Shown: piece by piece, positions 52,528-61,073 of the stretch
How positions within the stretch are numbered: the stretch's first letter is position 1
How the letters are laid out: every line of letters starts with the position of its first letter
Source of the DNA: an uncultured Xanthomonas sp.
GTDB taxonomy: Bacteria; Pseudomonadota; Gammaproteobacteria; Xanthomonadales; Xanthomonadaceae
Direction: 5' to 3'
NCBI GenBank assembly: GCA_943912265.1
Contig: CALTTS010000010.1
Span: forward strand, 1-64,000
DNA length: 64,000 bases
Notes under the pieces: model-generated
What the model was told of the DNA's origin: nothing
The model's database searches: none
Seen by the model: the letters and a program-made list of their open reading frames with translations, nothing else
Made by a program: the position numbers and the translations under genes

Positions 52528-53127
52528 ATGAGCGCCGCCGCTCCCGGTTGGCGCTTCGACGGCGTGCGCGTCTGGTGCCTGCCGCACGTGCCGGGCAGGC
52601 ACGGCGAAGCGGCCGCGCGGGCCCGTCTCGGCGAAACGTTCGGCCTGCCGCCGGAGGCGGTGCCGCTGGCCCGCGACGGCCGCGGCCGGCCGCGGCTGGA
52701 CGCGCCGCTGGCCGGCTTCGACTGCAGCTGGAGCCACAGCGGGCAGCGCCTGCTGCTGGCGCTGGGCGAAGGCGTGCGGCTGGGCGTGGACGTCGAGTTC
52801 GTCCGGCCGCGGCCGCGGCTGCTGGCACTGGCCGCGCGCTTCTTCCATCCGGACGAAGCGGCATGGCTGCGCGACCGGCCCGAAGACGCCCGCCTGCCCG
52901 CCTTCGTGCGCCTGTGGTGCGCCAAAGAAGCGGTGCTCAAGGCCCACGGCGAGGGCATCGCCTTCGGCCTGGAGAAGCTGCGTTTTGCCGAGCGCGACGG
53001 CCGCCTGCACCTGGCCGGGTGCGCGCCCGCGCTCGGCGCCCCGGCCGACTGGACCCTGCACGAATGGGTGCCCGAACCGGGCTACCGGGCCGCACTGGCG
53101 TGGCGAGCGGCGATAATCGCGCCATGA
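52528..53127 (+). CDS. 4'-phosphopantetheinyl transferase
   Basis: A 199-residue Sfp-type enzyme that loads the phosphopantetheine arm from CoA onto carrier proteins. Motifs: SWSHSGQRLLLALG, metal-binding GVDVEFVRPRPR and LWCAKEAVLKAHGEGIAFGL. The length is near the family norm. The carrier target is unknown; no polyketide or peptide synthase is in the window. The stop overlaps the rsmG start as ATGA. Confidence 0.88.
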   Translation: MSAAAPGWRFDGVRVWCLPHVPGRHGEAAARARLGETFGLPPEAVPLARDGRGRPRLDAPLAGFDCSWSHSGQRLLLALGEGVRLGVDVEFVRPRPRLLALAARFFHPDEAAWLRDRPEDARLPAFVRLWCAKEAVLKAHGEGIAFGLEKLRFAERDGRLHLAGCAPALGAPADWTLHEWVPEPGYRAALAWRAAIIAP

Positions 53128-53780
53128 CCCCGACCGACACCCTGCCCGCCGGCCTCGACGCCGAACTCGAACGCGGCCTGGCCGCGCTCGGCCTCGACAC
53201 CGGCCTTGCCCCGCGCCTGCTCGACTACCTGGCCCTGCTGCACCGCTGGAACGGCACCTACAACCTCACCGCGATCCGCGACCCGCGGCAGATGGTGGTG
53301 CTGCACCTGCTCGACTCGCTGGCCATGGCGCCGTTCCTCGCCGACGCGGCGCAGGCCGGCGCCGCGCTGGCCGACCTCGGCACCGGCCCCGGCCTGCCCG
53401 GCATCCCGCTGGCCATCGCCCTGCCGGGGCTGCGGGTGACGCTGGTGGAGAGCAACGGCAAGAAGGCCCGCTTCCTGCGCGAAGCGGTGCGCAAGCTCGG
53501 CCTGGGCAACGCCCGGGTGGCCGAATCGCGCGCCGAGGCACTGGACGAACCCGGCGCCCACGACCTGCTCACCGCGCGCGCGCTGGACACGCTGGACGGC
53601 ATCGTCACCGTCGGCGGCCACCTGCTGCGCCCCGGCGGGCGCCTGCTGGCGATGAAGGGCGTGCACCCTCGCGAGGAAATCGCCGCACTGCCGCCCGGCT
53701 GGACCGCCACCGCCGTGCACCCGCTGCGCGTGCCGGGGCTGGATGGCGAGCGCCATCTGGCGGTGATCGAACGCGGCTGA
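53124..53780 (+). CDS. rsmG: 16S rRNA m7G527 methyltransferase RsmG
   Basis: A 218-residue SAM-dependent methyltransferase. The cofactor loop is LADLGTGPGLPGIPLAIA; NLTAIRDPRQMVVLHLLDSL and LLTARALDTLD are typical of RsmG. It modifies G527 of 16S rRNA. The downstream parA-parB order is the classic gid-par arrangement, and the upstream overlap with the phosphopantetheinyl transferase gene implies coupling. Confidence 0.95.
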   Translation: MTPTDTLPAGLDAELERGLAALGLDTGLAPRLLDYLALLHRWNGTYNLTAIRDPRQMVVLHLLDSLAMAPFLADAAQAGAALADLGTGPGLPGIPLAIALPGLRVTLVESNGKKARFLREAVRKLGLGNARVAESRAEALDEPGAHDLLTARALDTLDGIVTVGGHLLRPGGRLLAMKGVHPREEIAALPPGWTATAVHPLRVPGLDGERHLAVIERG

Positions 53781-54034
53781 AAGCCCGCCCTCGCGTTGCC
53801 GCACGCGCTGCCGGATACGCCCGCGCAGCAGCGCGGCAAACGCCGTACCCGGGGCTCGCAAGCATTCCGGGCACCGTGCGGCACGCACGCCGGATGCCAC
53901 CCCTGCGGCCAGATCTTGACCGGCCGCGGGCCGGGCCCGCGGGACGGCGGCGCCGGCTTCCGGCCGCACGCGGTCGCACCGGCCCGCCGTCGGCCGCATA
54001 ATGAACGGTCATTCCCGTCCGACAAGGCTTCCGC

Positions 54035-54853
54035 ATGGCCCGCATCATCGCCGTCGCCAACCAGAAAGGCGGTGTCGGCAAGACCACCACGGCCGTCAAC
54101 CTGGCCGCCGCGCTGGCGCGCGCGCCCAAGCGCGTGCTGCTGGTGGACCTGGACGCGCAGGGCAACGCGACGATGGGCAGTGGCGTGGACAAGCGCGAGG
54201 TCGCCGCGTCCACCTGCGACCTGCTGCTCGGCGAGGCCACCGCAGCGGACATCCGGGTGCGCACCCCGGAGGACTTCGACCTGCTGCCGGGCAACATCGA
54301 CCTGACCGCGGCCGAGATCCAGCTGATGGAGCGCGAGGACCGCGAGCAACGCCTGAAGCTGGCGCTGCAACCGCTGCGCGGCGAGTACGACTACATCGTC
54401 ATCGACTGCCCGCCGGCACTGTCGCTGCTGACCCTGAACGCGCTGACCGCGGCCGATTCGGTGATCGTGCCGATGCAGTGCGAGTACTACGCGCTGGAAG
54501 GCCTGTCGGCGCTGCTGGAAACCATCGACGCGCTGCGCGCGCGGATCAACCCGGCGCTTGAAGTGGAAGGCGTGCTGCGCACCATGTTCGACGTGCGCAA
54601 CAACCTGGCCAACGCGGTGTCGGCGCAGCTGACCGAGTATTTCGGCGACAAGGTGTTCCGCACCATCGTGCCGCGCAACGTGCGCCTGGCCGAGGCGCCC
54701 AGCCACGGCCAGAGCATCGTCGGCTACGACCGCGCCTCGCGCGGCAGCGTGGCCTATCTGGGCCTGGCCGGCGAGATCATCCGCCGCCAGGCCGAACGCG
54801 AACAGGCCGCCGCGCACGCACACGCGCCGGCCCTGCAGGAGAACCCCGCATGA
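54035..54853 (+). CDS. parA: Chromosome partitioning ATPase ParA
   Basis: A 272-residue ParA/Soj ATPase. The deviant Walker A is NQKGGVGKTTTAVNLA, followed by LLVDLDAQGNATMGSG, the Walker B IVIDCPPALSLLTLNAL, and the ParA-typical RTMFDVRNNLANAVS. It moves ParB-bound origin regions along the nucleoid. It overlaps parB by four bases. The 254 bases upstream, after rsmG, show no gene and should contain the promoter. I saw no parS site in the window by eye. Confidence 0.96.
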   Translation: MARIIAVANQKGGVGKTTTAVNLAAALARAPKRVLLVDLDAQGNATMGSGVDKREVAASTCDLLLGEATAADIRVRTPEDFDLLPGNIDLTAAEIQLMEREDREQRLKLALQPLRGEYDYIVIDCPPALSLLTLNALTAADSVIVPMQCEYYALEGLSALLETIDALRARINPALEVEGVLRTMFDVRNNLANAVSAQLTEYFGDKVFRTIVPRNVRLAEAPSHGQSIVGYDRASRGSVAYLGLAGEIIRRQAEREQAAAHAHAPALQENPA

Positions 54854-55767
54854 GCGCTGCCAAGAAGCGCGGCCTCGGCCGCGGCCTGGACGCATTGCTC
54901 GGCCCCAAGGGCGCCACCGCCATCGCCAACCCGGTGGAAGTGACCACCGCCCAGCCCGGCGACACCCTGCGCACCCTGGCCGTCGGCCAGCTGCAGCCGG
55001 GCAGGTACCAGCCGCGCCAGGAGATGGACCCGGCCAAGCTGGCCGAGCTGGCCGACTCGATCCGGGCGCAGGGCGTGATCCAGCCGATCGTCGCGCGCGA
55101 GCTGGAACCGGGCAGGTTCGAGATCGTCGCCGGCGAGCGCCGCTGGCGCGCCTCGCAGCAGGCCGGCCTGGACGAAGTGCCGGTGGTGGTGCGCGAGCTG
55201 GACGACCGCACCGTCATCGCGATGGCGCTGATCGAGAACATCCAGCGCGAGGACCTCAACCCGCTGGAAGAGGCGCAGGCGCTGGAGCGATTGATCGACG
55301 AGTTCTCGCTGACCCACGCCGAGGCCGCCGAGGCCGTCGGCCGCTCGCGCGCCTCCGTCTCCAACCTGCTGCGCCTGCTGGAACTGCCGGCCGGCGTGCG
55401 CGTGCTGCTGGAATCGCGGCGGCTGGAGATGGGCCACGCCCGTGCGCTGCTGACGCTGGCGCCGGAGCTGGCCACCCGGCTGGCCGAGGAAGCGGCCGAG
55501 CTGGGCTGGTCGGTGCGCGAGGTCGAGCGCCGCGCGCAGGAATACGCCGCCGGCCGCGTGCCCGGCAACAACGCCAAGCCGGCCGCGGCCAGGAAAGTGC
55601 CGCAGGCCGACATCGCCGCGCTGGAAACCGAGCTGTCCGAAACCCTGGGCGCCAAGGTCGCCATCGCCCACGGCCGCGGCGGCAAGGGCAAGCTGGTGAT
55701 CCACTACACCGACCTGGACACGCTGGACGGCGTGCTCGAACGCCTGCGCCGCAAGGCCGGCGACTGA
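54850..55767 (+). CDS. parB: Chromosome partitioning protein ParB
   Basis: A 305-residue ParB: an N-terminal KKRGLGRGLDALLG, the CTP-binding/nuclease-like fold with IVAGERRWRASQQAGL, the helix-turn-helix LTHAEAAEAVGRSRASVSNL, and a C-terminal dimer domain (KGKLVIHYTDLDTLDGVLE). It clamps on parS DNA and works with ParA in segregation. Confidence 0.96.
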   Translation: MSAAKKRGLGRGLDALLGPKGATAIANPVEVTTAQPGDTLRTLAVGQLQPGRYQPRQEMDPAKLAELADSIRAQGVIQPIVARELEPGRFEIVAGERRWRASQQAGLDEVPVVVRELDDRTVIAMALIENIQREDLNPLEEAQALERLIDEFSLTHAEAAEAVGRSRASVSNLLRLLELPAGVRVLLESRRLEMGHARALLTLAPELATRLAEEAAELGWSVREVERRAQEYAAGRVPGNNAKPAAARKVPQADIAALETELSETLGAKVAIAHGRGGKGKLVIHYTDLDTLDGVLERLRRKAGD

Positions 55768-55800
55768 CGCCGCGGCCGCACGCCGCACGAGGTCCGCACG

Positions 55801-56100
55801 ATGAACCCGCACAAGGTCGACCGCCACCACCTGCACCAGCTGACCGACCTGCCCAACGTCGGCCCGGCCGCCGCCGAAGACCTGCGGCGGATCGGCATCC
55901 GCACCCCGGCGCAGCTGGCCGGGCGCGACGCCTACGACATGTACGCGCAGCTGTGCCTGGCCACCGGCGTGGAGCATGACCCGTGCGTGATCGACGTGTT
56001 CCTGTCGGTCACCCGCTTCATCGCCGGCGACGACGCCCGGCCGTGGTGGGCCTACACCGCCGAGCGCAAGCGCGCGCTGGCCGCCGAACCGCTGGCATGA
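55801..56100 (+). CDS. Helix-hairpin-helix protein (Cdd1/DUF4332-like)
   Basis: A 99-residue protein with a helix-hairpin-helix motif (LPNVGPAAAEDLRRIGIRTP) and the family tail HDPCVIDVFLSVTRFIAG followed by WWAYTAERK. Small proteins of this kind are annotated as Cdd1 or mitomycin-resistance-like; the real role is not established, though the motif suggests DNA binding. It is 33 bases after parB and may share its transcript. Confidence 0.8.
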   Translation: MNPHKVDRHHLHQLTDLPNVGPAAAEDLRRIGIRTPAQLAGRDAYDMYAQLCLATGVEHDPCVIDVFLSVTRFIAGDDARPWWAYTAERKRALAAEPLA

Positions 56101-56152
56101 AGGCCGCGCCGCCGGGGGCATGCCGGCCCGCGCCCCGTCCCGGAGTGATCGC

Positions 56153-57118
56153 ATGACCGTTCTCGTCACCGGCGCGGCCGGCTTCATCGGCGCCTACACC
56201 TGCCGCGCCCTGCTCGAACGCGGCGAGCGCGTGGTCGGGCTGGACAACTACAACGACTACTACGACCCGCAGCTCAAGCGCGACCGCGTGGCCGCGCTGT
56301 GCCCGGATGCGGACATCCGCCGGCTCGACCTGACCGACCGCGCCGGGCTGGAAGCGCTGTTCGACGAAGTGCGGCCCGAGCGCGTGGTGCACCTGGCCGC
56401 GCAGGCCGGCGTGCGCTACTCGCTGCAGAACCCGGACGCCTACGTGCAGAGCAACCTGGTCGGCTTCGGCCACATGCTCGAACTGTGCCGGCACCGCGGC
56501 GTGGCGCACATGGCCTATGCGTCGAGCAGCTCGGTCTACGGCGATTCGGCGGTGCCGCCGTTCTCGGAAGACCAGCGCGTGGACCGGCCGCGCTCGCTGT
56601 ACGCGGCCACCAAGGCCGCCAACGAACTGATGGCCTACAGCTACGCCCAGCTGTTCGGGATGAAGCTCACCGGCCTGCGCTTCTTCACCGTGTACGGGCC
56701 GTGGGGCCGGCCGGACATGGCGCCGCTGCTGTTCAGCCGCGCGGTGCTGGCCGGGCGCCCGATCGAGGTGTTCAACCAGGGCCGGATGAAGCGCGACTTC
56801 ACCCACGTGGGCGACATCGTGCGCGGCGTGCTCGGCGCGCTCGACCACCCCTCGCAGGAAGCCGTGGCGCACCGCGTGTTCAACCTCGGCAACCACACGC
56901 CGGTGGAACTGGAGCGCTTCATCGCGGTGATCGAGCAGGCCGCCGGCACCCCTGCGCGCAAGGTCTACAAGCCGATGCAGGCCGGCGACATGGTCGAAAC
57001 CATGGCCGATACCGCGCGCGCGCAGGCCGCGTTCGGCTACGCGCCGAGCACGCCGATCGAGACCGGGCTGCCGCCGGTGGTGGCCTGGTGCCGCGACTAC
57101 TTCGGCGACGCGGCCTGA
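56153..57118 (+). CDS. NAD-dependent epimerase, probably UDP-glucuronate 4-epimerase
   Basis: A 321-residue short-chain dehydrogenase/epimerase: NAD-binding TGAAGFIGAYTCRALL, catalytic Tyr and Lys in RSLYAATKAANELMAYSYA, and RFFTVYGPWGRPDMAPLLF, which is characteristic of UDP-glucuronate 4-epimerases. The product would be UDP-galacturonate for lipopolysaccharide. A GGAGTGATCGC sequence precedes ATG 56153. The downstream glycosyltransferase and LAB_N genes suggest a joint envelope role. Confidence 0.88.
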   Translation: MTVLVTGAAGFIGAYTCRALLERGERVVGLDNYNDYYDPQLKRDRVAALCPDADIRRLDLTDRAGLEALFDEVRPERVVHLAAQAGVRYSLQNPDAYVQSNLVGFGHMLELCRHRGVAHMAYASSSSVYGDSAVPPFSEDQRVDRPRSLYAATKAANELMAYSYAQLFGMKLTGLRFFTVYGPWGRPDMAPLLFSRAVLAGRPIEVFNQGRMKRDFTHVGDIVRGVLGALDHPSQEAVAHRVFNLGNHTPVELERFIAVIEQAAGTPARKVYKPMQAGDMVETMADTARAQAAFGYAPSTPIETGLPPVVAWCRDYFGDAA

Positions 57119-57344
57119 GCTGCCCGCACCGCACCCGTCGCCCGACCCGTGGGCGATGCGGGGCCTCCGCATTCCCCGATGGCGCACGGCGGCCCGATGC
57201 GGAGCGGTATCCGCAGGCGGTTTCATCTTCCGGCCGGCATGGCGACCCCGGACACGGCCGCGTCATGCCCGGTTGCGGCCGGCATGGGACAATGGCGCAT
57301 TCCCGATTGAAGCATTGCCGGTCCGGCCGACCGGCCCGGAGCCC

Positions 57345-58070
57345 ATGAGCGAACCTGCCCTGTCCGTCGTCGTCCCCGTGTTCAACGAGCGCGACAACGT
57401 CCGCCCGCTGGTGGACGAGATCCTCGCCGCGCTGCGCGGCCGCCTGCCCTTCGAGATCGTCTACGTGGACGACGATTCCGGGGACGACACCCGCGCCGTG
57501 CTCGCCGCGCTGAAGGCGCAGGTGCCCGAGCTGCGGGTACTGCACCACCTCAGCCGGAGCGGCCAGAGCACCGCCGTGCGCACCGGCGTGAAGGCCGCGC
57601 GCGCGCCGTGGGTGGCCACGCTGGACGGCGACGGCCAGAACGACCCGGCCGACATCCCCAAGCTGCTGGCGCGGCGCGACACGGCCGATGCGCGCACCAA
57701 ACTGTTAGCCGGCTGGCGGGTGAACCGGCAGGATTCGGGTTCCAAGCGCTGGGCCAGCAAATGGGCCAACGCGATCCGCTCGCGCATGCTGCGCGACGCC
57801 ACCCCGGACACCGGCTGCGGCATCAAGCTGTTCGAACGCACCGCCTTCCTCGATTTGCCGTACTTCGACCACATGCACCGCTACCTGCCGGCGTTGATGC
57901 AGCGCGCCGGCTGGCAGACCGTCAGCGTGCCGGTCAACCACCGCCAGCGCACCGCCGGCGTGTCCAAGTACAACAACCTGGGCCGCGCGCTGGTCGGCGT
58001 GCGCGACCTGATGGGCGTGGCCTGGCTGATCGCGCGCAGCAAGCGCACCGCGGTCGAGGAGCTGCCGTGA
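57345..58070 (+). CDS. GT2 family polyprenyl-phosphate glycosyltransferase
   Basis: A 241-residue GT-A glycosyltransferase: LSVVVPVFNERDNVRPLVDE, the DDDSGDD loop, the DxD-like ATLDGDGQNDPADIP, and the RAGVSKY-like TAGVSKYNNLGRALVG, as in dolichol/undecaprenyl-phosphate sugar transferases. No membrane helices are present. It probably puts a sugar (perhaps galacturonate made by the preceding epimerase) on a lipid carrier. It overlaps the LAB_N gene by four bases. Confidence 0.87.
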   Translation: MSEPALSVVVPVFNERDNVRPLVDEILAALRGRLPFEIVYVDDDSGDDTRAVLAALKAQVPELRVLHHLSRSGQSTAVRTGVKAARAPWVATLDGDGQNDPADIPKLLARRDTADARTKLLAGWRVNRQDSGSKRWASKWANAIRSRMLRDATPDTGCGIKLFERTAFLDLPYFDHMHRYLPALMQRAGWQTVSVPVNHRQRTAGVSKYNNLGRALVGVRDLMGVAWLIARSKRTAVEELP

Positions 58071-58405
58071 CGCCGGCGTTCGACCAGCCGATCCAGTGGC
58101 TGTTCTGGACCGGCCTGCACGTCACCCCGTGGAAGCTGATCGGCTACGTCGGCACGCTGATGTTCGGCGGCCGCTGGCTGGTGCAATTCGTCGCCTCCAG
58201 GCGCGCCGGCAAGCCGGTGATCCCGCGCCTGTTCTGGTACATGAGCATCGTCGGCAGCCTGATGACGCTGAGCTACTTCCTGTTCTCGGCCAAGCAGGAC
58301 TCGGTGGGCGTGCTCGGCAACCTGTTTCCCGCCTTCACCGCGTTCTACAGCCTGTACCTGGACATCAAGGTGCGCGGCTGGCGCCGCGACAGGGGCACGC
58401 ACTGA
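58067..58405 (+). CDS. Lipid A biosynthesis N-terminal (LAB_N) domain membrane protein
   Basis: A 112-residue inner-membrane protein with three hydrophobic segments: TPWKLIGYVGTLMFGGRWLV, RLFWYMSIVGSLMTLSYFLF and LGNLFPAFTAFYSLYLDI. LAB_N modules occur next to ArnC-like glycosyltransferases or fused to LpxB. A flippase or membrane-anchor role for a lipid-linked sugar is inferred. It starts with GTG 58067, inside the stop of the glycosyltransferase gene. Confidence 0.86.
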   Translation: MTPAFDQPIQWLFWTGLHVTPWKLIGYVGTLMFGGRWLVQFVASRRAGKPVIPRLFWYMSIVGSLMTLSYFLFSAKQDSVGVLGNLFPAFTAFYSLYLDIKVRGWRRDRGTH

Positions 58406-58482
58406 CCGGGACTTCCGGCCGGTCCGCGGGCCAGCCGCCGGTGCGATCATCGGCCCCTGCTTCCCGCCTCAGGTCCGTGCCC

Positions 58483-60288
58483 GTGAAGATCCCGCCCGCC
58501 TTCGCCCTGTCCGCCGCCCTGCTCGGCGCACTGCCCGCCGCTCCCGCTCCCGCCGCCCAGCCCGCGCAGACGTCCGCCGCCGCCGGGCCGGCCGAATCCG
58601 CCGACGACGCCCGCTTCCGCGCCCTCTACGAGAAGGAATGGGCCTGGCGCCAGGCCACCACCGGCGAGGCCGACGAGGACAGCGACAGCACCGGCGACAA
58701 CCCGCAGCTGCCGGACGTGTCGCCGGCGGCGCAGCAGGCGCGGCTGAAGGTGTGGGACGACGTACTGGCGCAGCTGGACGGCATCGACCCGGCGACGCTG
58801 TCGCCGGCCAACCGGGTCAACTACGCGGTCTACCGCGACCAGGTGGAAAACCTCGCCGCGGCGGTGCGCTTCAGGGCCTACGAGATGCCGTTCAACTCGG
58901 ACACCTCGTTCTGGTCGAACCTGGGCTTCATGGCCGAGCGCACGCTGCGCACGCCGGACGAGTACCGCGCCTACATCGCGCGCCTGGCCGACGTGCCGCG
59001 CTACTTCGGCCAGCACATCGCCAACATGCGCGCCGGCCTGAAGCGCGGCTTCACCGTGCCGCGCGCGGTGCTGGACGGACGCGACGTGTCCATCGCGATG
59101 GTGGCCGAGGTGAAGGACCCGGCCGCCAGCGGCTTCTACGCGCCGTTCAGGCAGATGCCGGCCACGATCCCGGCCGCCGAGCAGCAGGCGCTGCGCGAGG
59201 CGGCGAAGACCGCCATCGCCGACGCGGTGGTGCCCGCCTTCGGCAGGCTGCTGGCCTTCTTCCGCGACGAATACGTGCCCGGCGCGCGCACCACCCTGGC
59301 GGCCGAGGCGCTGCCGGACGGCGCGGCGTTCTACCGCCGGCAGATCCTCGAATACACCACGCTGGACCTGACGCCCGCGCAGATCCACGCCATCGGCCTG
59401 GAGCAGGTGGCGAAGATCCAGCAGCAGATGAACGCAGTGATCGACAAGACCGGCTTCACCGGCCGCAGCCCGCAGACGCGCTTCGCCGATTTCCTGCAGT
59501 TCCTGCGCACCGACCCGCGGTTCTACGCCAAGACCCCGCAGGAGCTGCTCGACCGCGCCGCGTGGATCGCCAAGCGCGCCGACGGCGAAGTCGGCAAGTT
59601 CATCGGCACGCTGCCGCGCGGGCGCTTCACCATCAAGCCGGTGCCGGCCGACATCGCCCCGTTCTGGACCGCCGGCCGCGGCGGCGCCGGCGTGTACTGG
59701 GTCAACACCTACGACCTGCCCTCGCGCCCGCTGTACAACCTGCCGGCGCTGACCCTGCACGAATCCTCGCCCGGCCACTCGCTGCAGCTCAATCTGGCCG
59801 CCGAGCAAGGCGGGCAGCCGGCGTTCCGCCGCGATGGCTACATCTCCGCCTACGGCGAGGGCTGGGCGCTGTACACCGAATACCTCGGCCAGGAAATGGG
59901 CCTCTACGAGACGCCCTACGACGAGTTCGGCTACCTGACCTACCAGATGTGGCGCGCCTGCCGGCTGGTGATCGACACCGGCGTGCACCACGACGGCTGG
60001 ACCCGCCAGCAGGCCGTGGACTACCTCGCCGGCCACACCGCGCTGAGCCGGCACGAGGTGGAAACCGAAGTGGACCGCTACATCTCCTGGCCCGGCCAGG
60101 CGCTGAGCTACATGCTGGGCGAGTTGACCATCCAGCGCCTGCGCACCGAGGCCGAGCAGGCGCTCGGGCCGAGGTTCGACATCCGCGCCTTCCACGACGC
60201 GGTGCTGAGCCAGGGCTCGGTGCCGATGCCGGTGCTGGAACAGCAGGTGCGCGCGTACATCGCCGCGGCCAGGTCCGGGCAAGGCTGA
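58483..60288 (+). CDS. Exported DUF885 family metallopeptidase-like protein
   Basis: A 601-residue DUF885 protein with a signal peptide (FALSAALLGALPAAPAPAAQ). Family hallmarks: LHESSPGHSLQLNLA, where HExxPGH is the presumed zinc site, and YGEGWALYTEYLGQEMGLY. A large helical N-terminal domain comes before. Substrate peptides are unknown. GTG 58483 is the likely start, with a second in-frame GTG at 58477. Confidence 0.85.
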   Translation: MKIPPAFALSAALLGALPAAPAPAAQPAQTSAAAGPAESADDARFRALYEKEWAWRQATTGEADEDSDSTGDNPQLPDVSPAAQQARLKVWDDVLAQLDGIDPATLSPANRVNYAVYRDQVENLAAAVRFRAYEMPFNSDTSFWSNLGFMAERTLRTPDEYRAYIARLADVPRYFGQHIANMRAGLKRGFTVPRAVLDGRDVSIAMVAEVKDPAASGFYAPFRQMPATIPAAEQQALREAAKTAIADAVVPAFGRLLAFFRDEYVPGARTTLAAEALPDGAAFYRRQILEYTTLDLTPAQIHAIGLEQVAKIQQQMNAVIDKTGFTGRSPQTRFADFLQFLRTDPRFYAKTPQELLDRAAWIAKRADGEVGKFIGTLPRGRFTIKPVPADIAPFWTAGRGGAGVYWVNTYDLPSRPLYNLPALTLHESSPGHSLQLNLAAEQGGQPAFRRDGYISAYGEGWALYTEYLGQEMGLYETPYDEFGYLTYQMWRACRLVIDTGVHHDGWTRQQAVDYLAGHTALSRHEVETEVDRYISWPGQALSYMLGELTIQRLRTEAEQALGPRFDIRAFHDAVLSQGSVPMPVLEQQVRAYIAAARSGQG

Positions 60289-60384
60289 GTACCATCCTGC
60301 AGGTTCCGTCGCCGGGCAGGCCAGACAGGTGGCCATGTGTGCGGCAAGACATACAGATGCGCCCGGCAGCGGCCTGCTAAGTGC

Positions 60385-60413
60385 TTGCATGGCAAGGGAA
60401 AGCCGGGCACAAT
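60385..60413 (+). promoter_or_regulatory. Candidate sigma-70 promoter of rpmB-rpmG
   Basis: TTGCAT (60385-60390) and CACAAT (60408-60413) are spaced by 17 bases, about 160 bases upstream of rpmB. The long leader between them and the start is GC-rich and may hold structure. The match is moderate. Confidence 0.5.
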
Positions 60414-60573
60414 GCCCAGCTCGCTGCGTCCGGCCCGTCCGGATTTTCGGCCGGAAGTGCGATTCCGGCTTGGGTCTGCAGCGGGTTCCCGCCCGCATCG
60501 CACGGTGGCGCCAGCCGCCGGGGCCGCCGCCTTCCTGGCCAAGGGAGGCAACCGTTCACTATCGAGGTGCGCT

Positions 60574-60810
60574 ATGTCCCGCGTATGCCAAGTCACCGGC
60601 AAGCGTGTGAAGACGGGCAACAACGTCTCCCACGCCAACAACAAGACCCGCCGCCGCTTCCTGCCCAACCTGCACGAGCGCCGCTTTTGGGTCGCCAGCG
60701 AAAACCGCTGGATCAAGCTGAAGGTTTCCAATCACGCCCTGCGCACCATCGACAAGAACGGCATCGATGCCGTCCTGGCCGAGCTGCGCGCCCGCGGCGA
60801 GAAGGTCTGA
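60574..60810 (+). CDS. rpmB: 50S ribosomal protein L28
   Basis: A 78-residue L28: MSRVCQVTGKRVKTGNNVSH, KTRRRFLPNLHERRFWV, and the C-terminal LRTIDKNGIDAVLAELRARG, matching the gammaproteobacterial protein in length. The start ATG 60574 follows GAGGTG. It is co-transcribed with rpmG 14 bases downstream. Confidence 0.98.
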   Translation: MSRVCQVTGKRVKTGNNVSHANNKTRRRFLPNLHERRFWVASENRWIKLKVSNHALRTIDKNGIDAVLAELRARGEKV

Positions 60811-60824
60811 GGAGGTAATCGAAC

Positions 60825-60989
60825 ATGGCTTCCAAGCGCGACAAGATCCGCCTGATTTCGTCGGCCAACACCGGCCACTTCTACACGACGGACAAGAACA
60901 AGAAGAACACCCCCGGGAAGATGGAGATCAAGAAGTACGATCCCGTCGTCCGCAAGCACGTGGTCTACAAGGAAGGCAAGATCAAGTAA
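60825..60989 (+). CDS. rpmG: 50S ribosomal protein L33
   Basis: A 54-residue L33: MASKRDKIRLISSANTGHFY, then KNKKNTPGKMEIKKYDPVVR and a KEGKIK end. It lacks the zinc Cys pairs of the Cys-containing L33 form, so it is the zinc-independent type. GGAGGTAATCGAAC precedes ATG 60825, an excellent ribosome site. A terminator follows 25 bases after the stop. Confidence 0.98.
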   Translation: MASKRDKIRLISSANTGHFYTTDKNKKNTPGKMEIKKYDPVVRKHVVYKEGKIK

Positions 60990-61013
60990 TCGCGCCTTCC
61001 GCGATCACGCCGG

Positions 61014-61038
61014 AAGCCCGCCGCAAGGCGGGCTTTTG
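61014..61038 (+). terminator. Intrinsic terminator of rpmB-rpmG
   Basis: AAGCCCGCC and GGCGGGCTT pair across a GCAA tetraloop, followed by TTT. This is a classical strong terminator and separates the ribosomal protein genes from the cardiolipin synthase gene. Confidence 0.9.
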
Positions 61039-61073
61039 CGTTTCCGGGCCGGCGCCCCGCACAATCGCCCGCC

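Noticed and set aside
53781..54034. Search for parS or an origin between rsmG and parA
   Set aside because: No GTTNCACGTGAAAC-like palindrome or DnaA-box cluster was seen by eye here; only GC-rich sequence.
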